Below are positions 63,230-64,000 of a stretch of 64,000 nucleotides of DNA, piece after piece. Source of the stretch: Kytococcus schroeteri (lineage in GTDB: Bacteria; Actinomycetota; Actinomycetes; Actinomycetales; Dermatophilaceae); assembly GCF_042433515.1 (NCBI RefSeq), contig NZ_JBHLVH010000014.1, forward strand, positions 1 through 64,000. The letters run 5' to 3'. The notes below the pieces were generated by a model. That model searched no databases, was not told the DNA's origin, and saw only the letters and a program-made list of their open reading frames with translations. Position 1 is the stretch's first letter. The number at the start of each line of letters is the position of its first letter. Position numbers and translations under genes: made by a program.

Positions 63230-64000
63230 ATGCGCCCCACCGCCTCGGTCCTGCACGTGGACCTCGACGCCTTCTTCGCGGCGGTGGAGCAACGCGACAA
63301 GCCCTCCCTGCGGGGGCGTCCGGTGGTGGTGGGTGGCACCGGACGGCGCGGCGTGGTGGCCACGGCCAGCTACGAGGCGCGTGTGTACGGCATCCGGTCG
63401 GCGATGCCGGGCTGGCAGGCCCGCGCGCTGTCGCCCGGGGGAACGGCCTTCCTCAGCGGGCGGCGCGAGGCCTACCGGGCCAGCAGCCGCGCGGCCATGG
63501 ACGCCCTGCGCGCCCTGGCGCCGGTGGTGGAGCAGGTGAGCATCGACGAGGCGTACGCCGACCTGGCCGCAGGGGACGCGCCGCACCCGGTGGAGACCTG
63601 GTCGCGGCAGGACGCCGAGGCCGTGGCGCGCGAGCTGCGCTCCGCCATCGCGGGGGCCACCGGCGGGCTCACGGCGTCGGTGGGCATCGGCAGCTCCAAG
63701 ATGATGGCCAAGATGGCCTCCGAGGCCGCCAAGCCGGACGGGTTTCGCGTCATCTGGCCCGGCGAGGAGGAGGCCTTCCTGGCCGGGCTGCCCGTGCGCG
63801 CCCTGCCCGGCGTGGGCCCGGCGACGGGGGACCGGTTGCGGACCTTCGGGGTGGCCACCGTGCAGGACCTGCGGCGCGTCTCGCTGGCCGACCTGGTGTC
63901 CATCCTCGGCGAGTCCTGGGGGCACGGCCTGCACGCCCTGGCCCGCGGCGTCGACCACCGCGAAGTGGTGACCCACCGGGAGGCCAAGAGTGTCTCGGCC
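63230..64000 (+). CDS. dinB: DNA polymerase IV (Y family), 3' end beyond the window
   Basis: A translesion DNA polymerase. The 257 residues present include the palm and fingers: LHVDLDAFFAAVEQRDKPSL near residues 8-27 carries the first catalytic Asp. VATASYEARVYGIRSAMPG near 43-61 and QVSIDEAYADL near 103-113, with the Asp/Glu pair, follow. TASVGIGSSKMMAKMASEAAKPDG lies near 144-167, and the helix-hairpin-helix ALPGVGPATGDRL near 190-202. The little-finger domain lies mostly outside. The frame is open to the right edge. Confidence 0.95.
   Translation, partial: MRPTASVLHVDLDAFFAAVEQRDKPSLRGRPVVVGGTGRRGVVATASYEARVYGIRSAMPGWQARALSPGGTAFLSGRREAYRASSRAAMDALRALAPVVEQVSIDEAYADLAAGDAPHPVETWSRQDAEAVARELRSAIAGATGGLTASVGIGSSKMMAKMASEAAKPDGFRVIWPGEEEAFLAGLPVRALPGVGPATGDRLRTFGVATVQDLRRVSLADLVSILGESWGHGLHALARGVDHREVVTHREAKSVSA

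Noticed and set aside
63114..63230. SOS box or PafBC motif for dinB
   Set aside because: Neither TCGAAC-N4-GTTCGA nor TTGTCRGTG is present in the gap; only a plain -10-like box is seen.

Overview
This window is chromosomal DNA from a high-GC (about 70 percent by eye) Gram-positive bacterium of the Actinomycetota, probably the order Micrococcales. The evidence is RbpA, WhiA, OpcA, the rapZ-yvcK-whiA-pgk-tpiA-secG block, an actinobacterial suf operon led by sufR, many GTG starts and many apparent leaderless starts. The gene set recalls Kytococcus/Ornithinimicrobium-type organisms, but the species cannot be fixed from the sequence alone. No rRNA, tRNA, CRISPR array, IS element or prophage was recognised.

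Layout. 1-7.6 kb: the 5' part of a probable DUF222/HNH gene, coaE, a BCCT osmolyte transporter, uvrB, a terC gene behind a yybP-ykoY-type manganese riboswitch, and a frameshifted EamA exporter. 7.7-18.5 kb: uvrA-uvrC, rapZ-yvcK-whiA, pgk-tpiA-secG and rbpA, all on the plus strand. 18.5-26.9 kb: a minus-strand pentose-phosphate/NADPH cluster tkt-tal-pgi-zwf-opcA-pgl. 27.1-31.3 kb: haem O and haem A synthases (ctaB, ctaA) and an ABC-2 exporter, with a repeat-filled 588-bp gap between ctaB and ctaA. 31.4-38.2 kb: the complete sufR-B-D-Rieske-C-S-U-T iron-sulfur assembly operon. 38.2-47.4 kb: a 777-bp non-coding island packed with inverted repeats, a dicarboxylate symporter, a YpfJ-like metalloprotease, an OFA-type MFS transporter without a normal start codon, a stand-alone TOPRIM protein, an array of five GCACCGGTGC palindromes, an ABC-F ATPase, SURF1 and two small proteins.

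47.5-64 kb: fabG-fabI, then a cyanophycin-type locus: a Mur-ligase/TPR protein convergent with a cphB-cphA operon. After it come an ABC ATPase with a TSUP permease, an LppP/LprE-like lipoprotein, a SpoU-type RNA methyltransferase, a HipA-like kinase paired with a DUF3037 protein, an acyltransferase, a SigB/SigF-family sigma factor and the 5' part of dinB.

How it works together. Most of the window is conserved housekeeping: nucleotide excision repair, carbon flux control, Fe-S assembly and cytochrome oxidase haem supply. uvrA and uvrB carry matching RecA-independent (PafBC-type) DNA-damage promoters, and sufR has a likely self-operator. The best candidate for something undescribed is the cyanophycin locus. 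Its third protein keeps the CphA amino-terminal and Mur-ligase domains, lacks the ATP-grasp domain and adds a TPR-like tail, suggesting a dedicated ligase or modifier in storage-peptide metabolism. The non-coding islands at 28.1-28.7, 38.2-38.9 and 44.0-44.2 kb hold repeat families that the genes do not explain.
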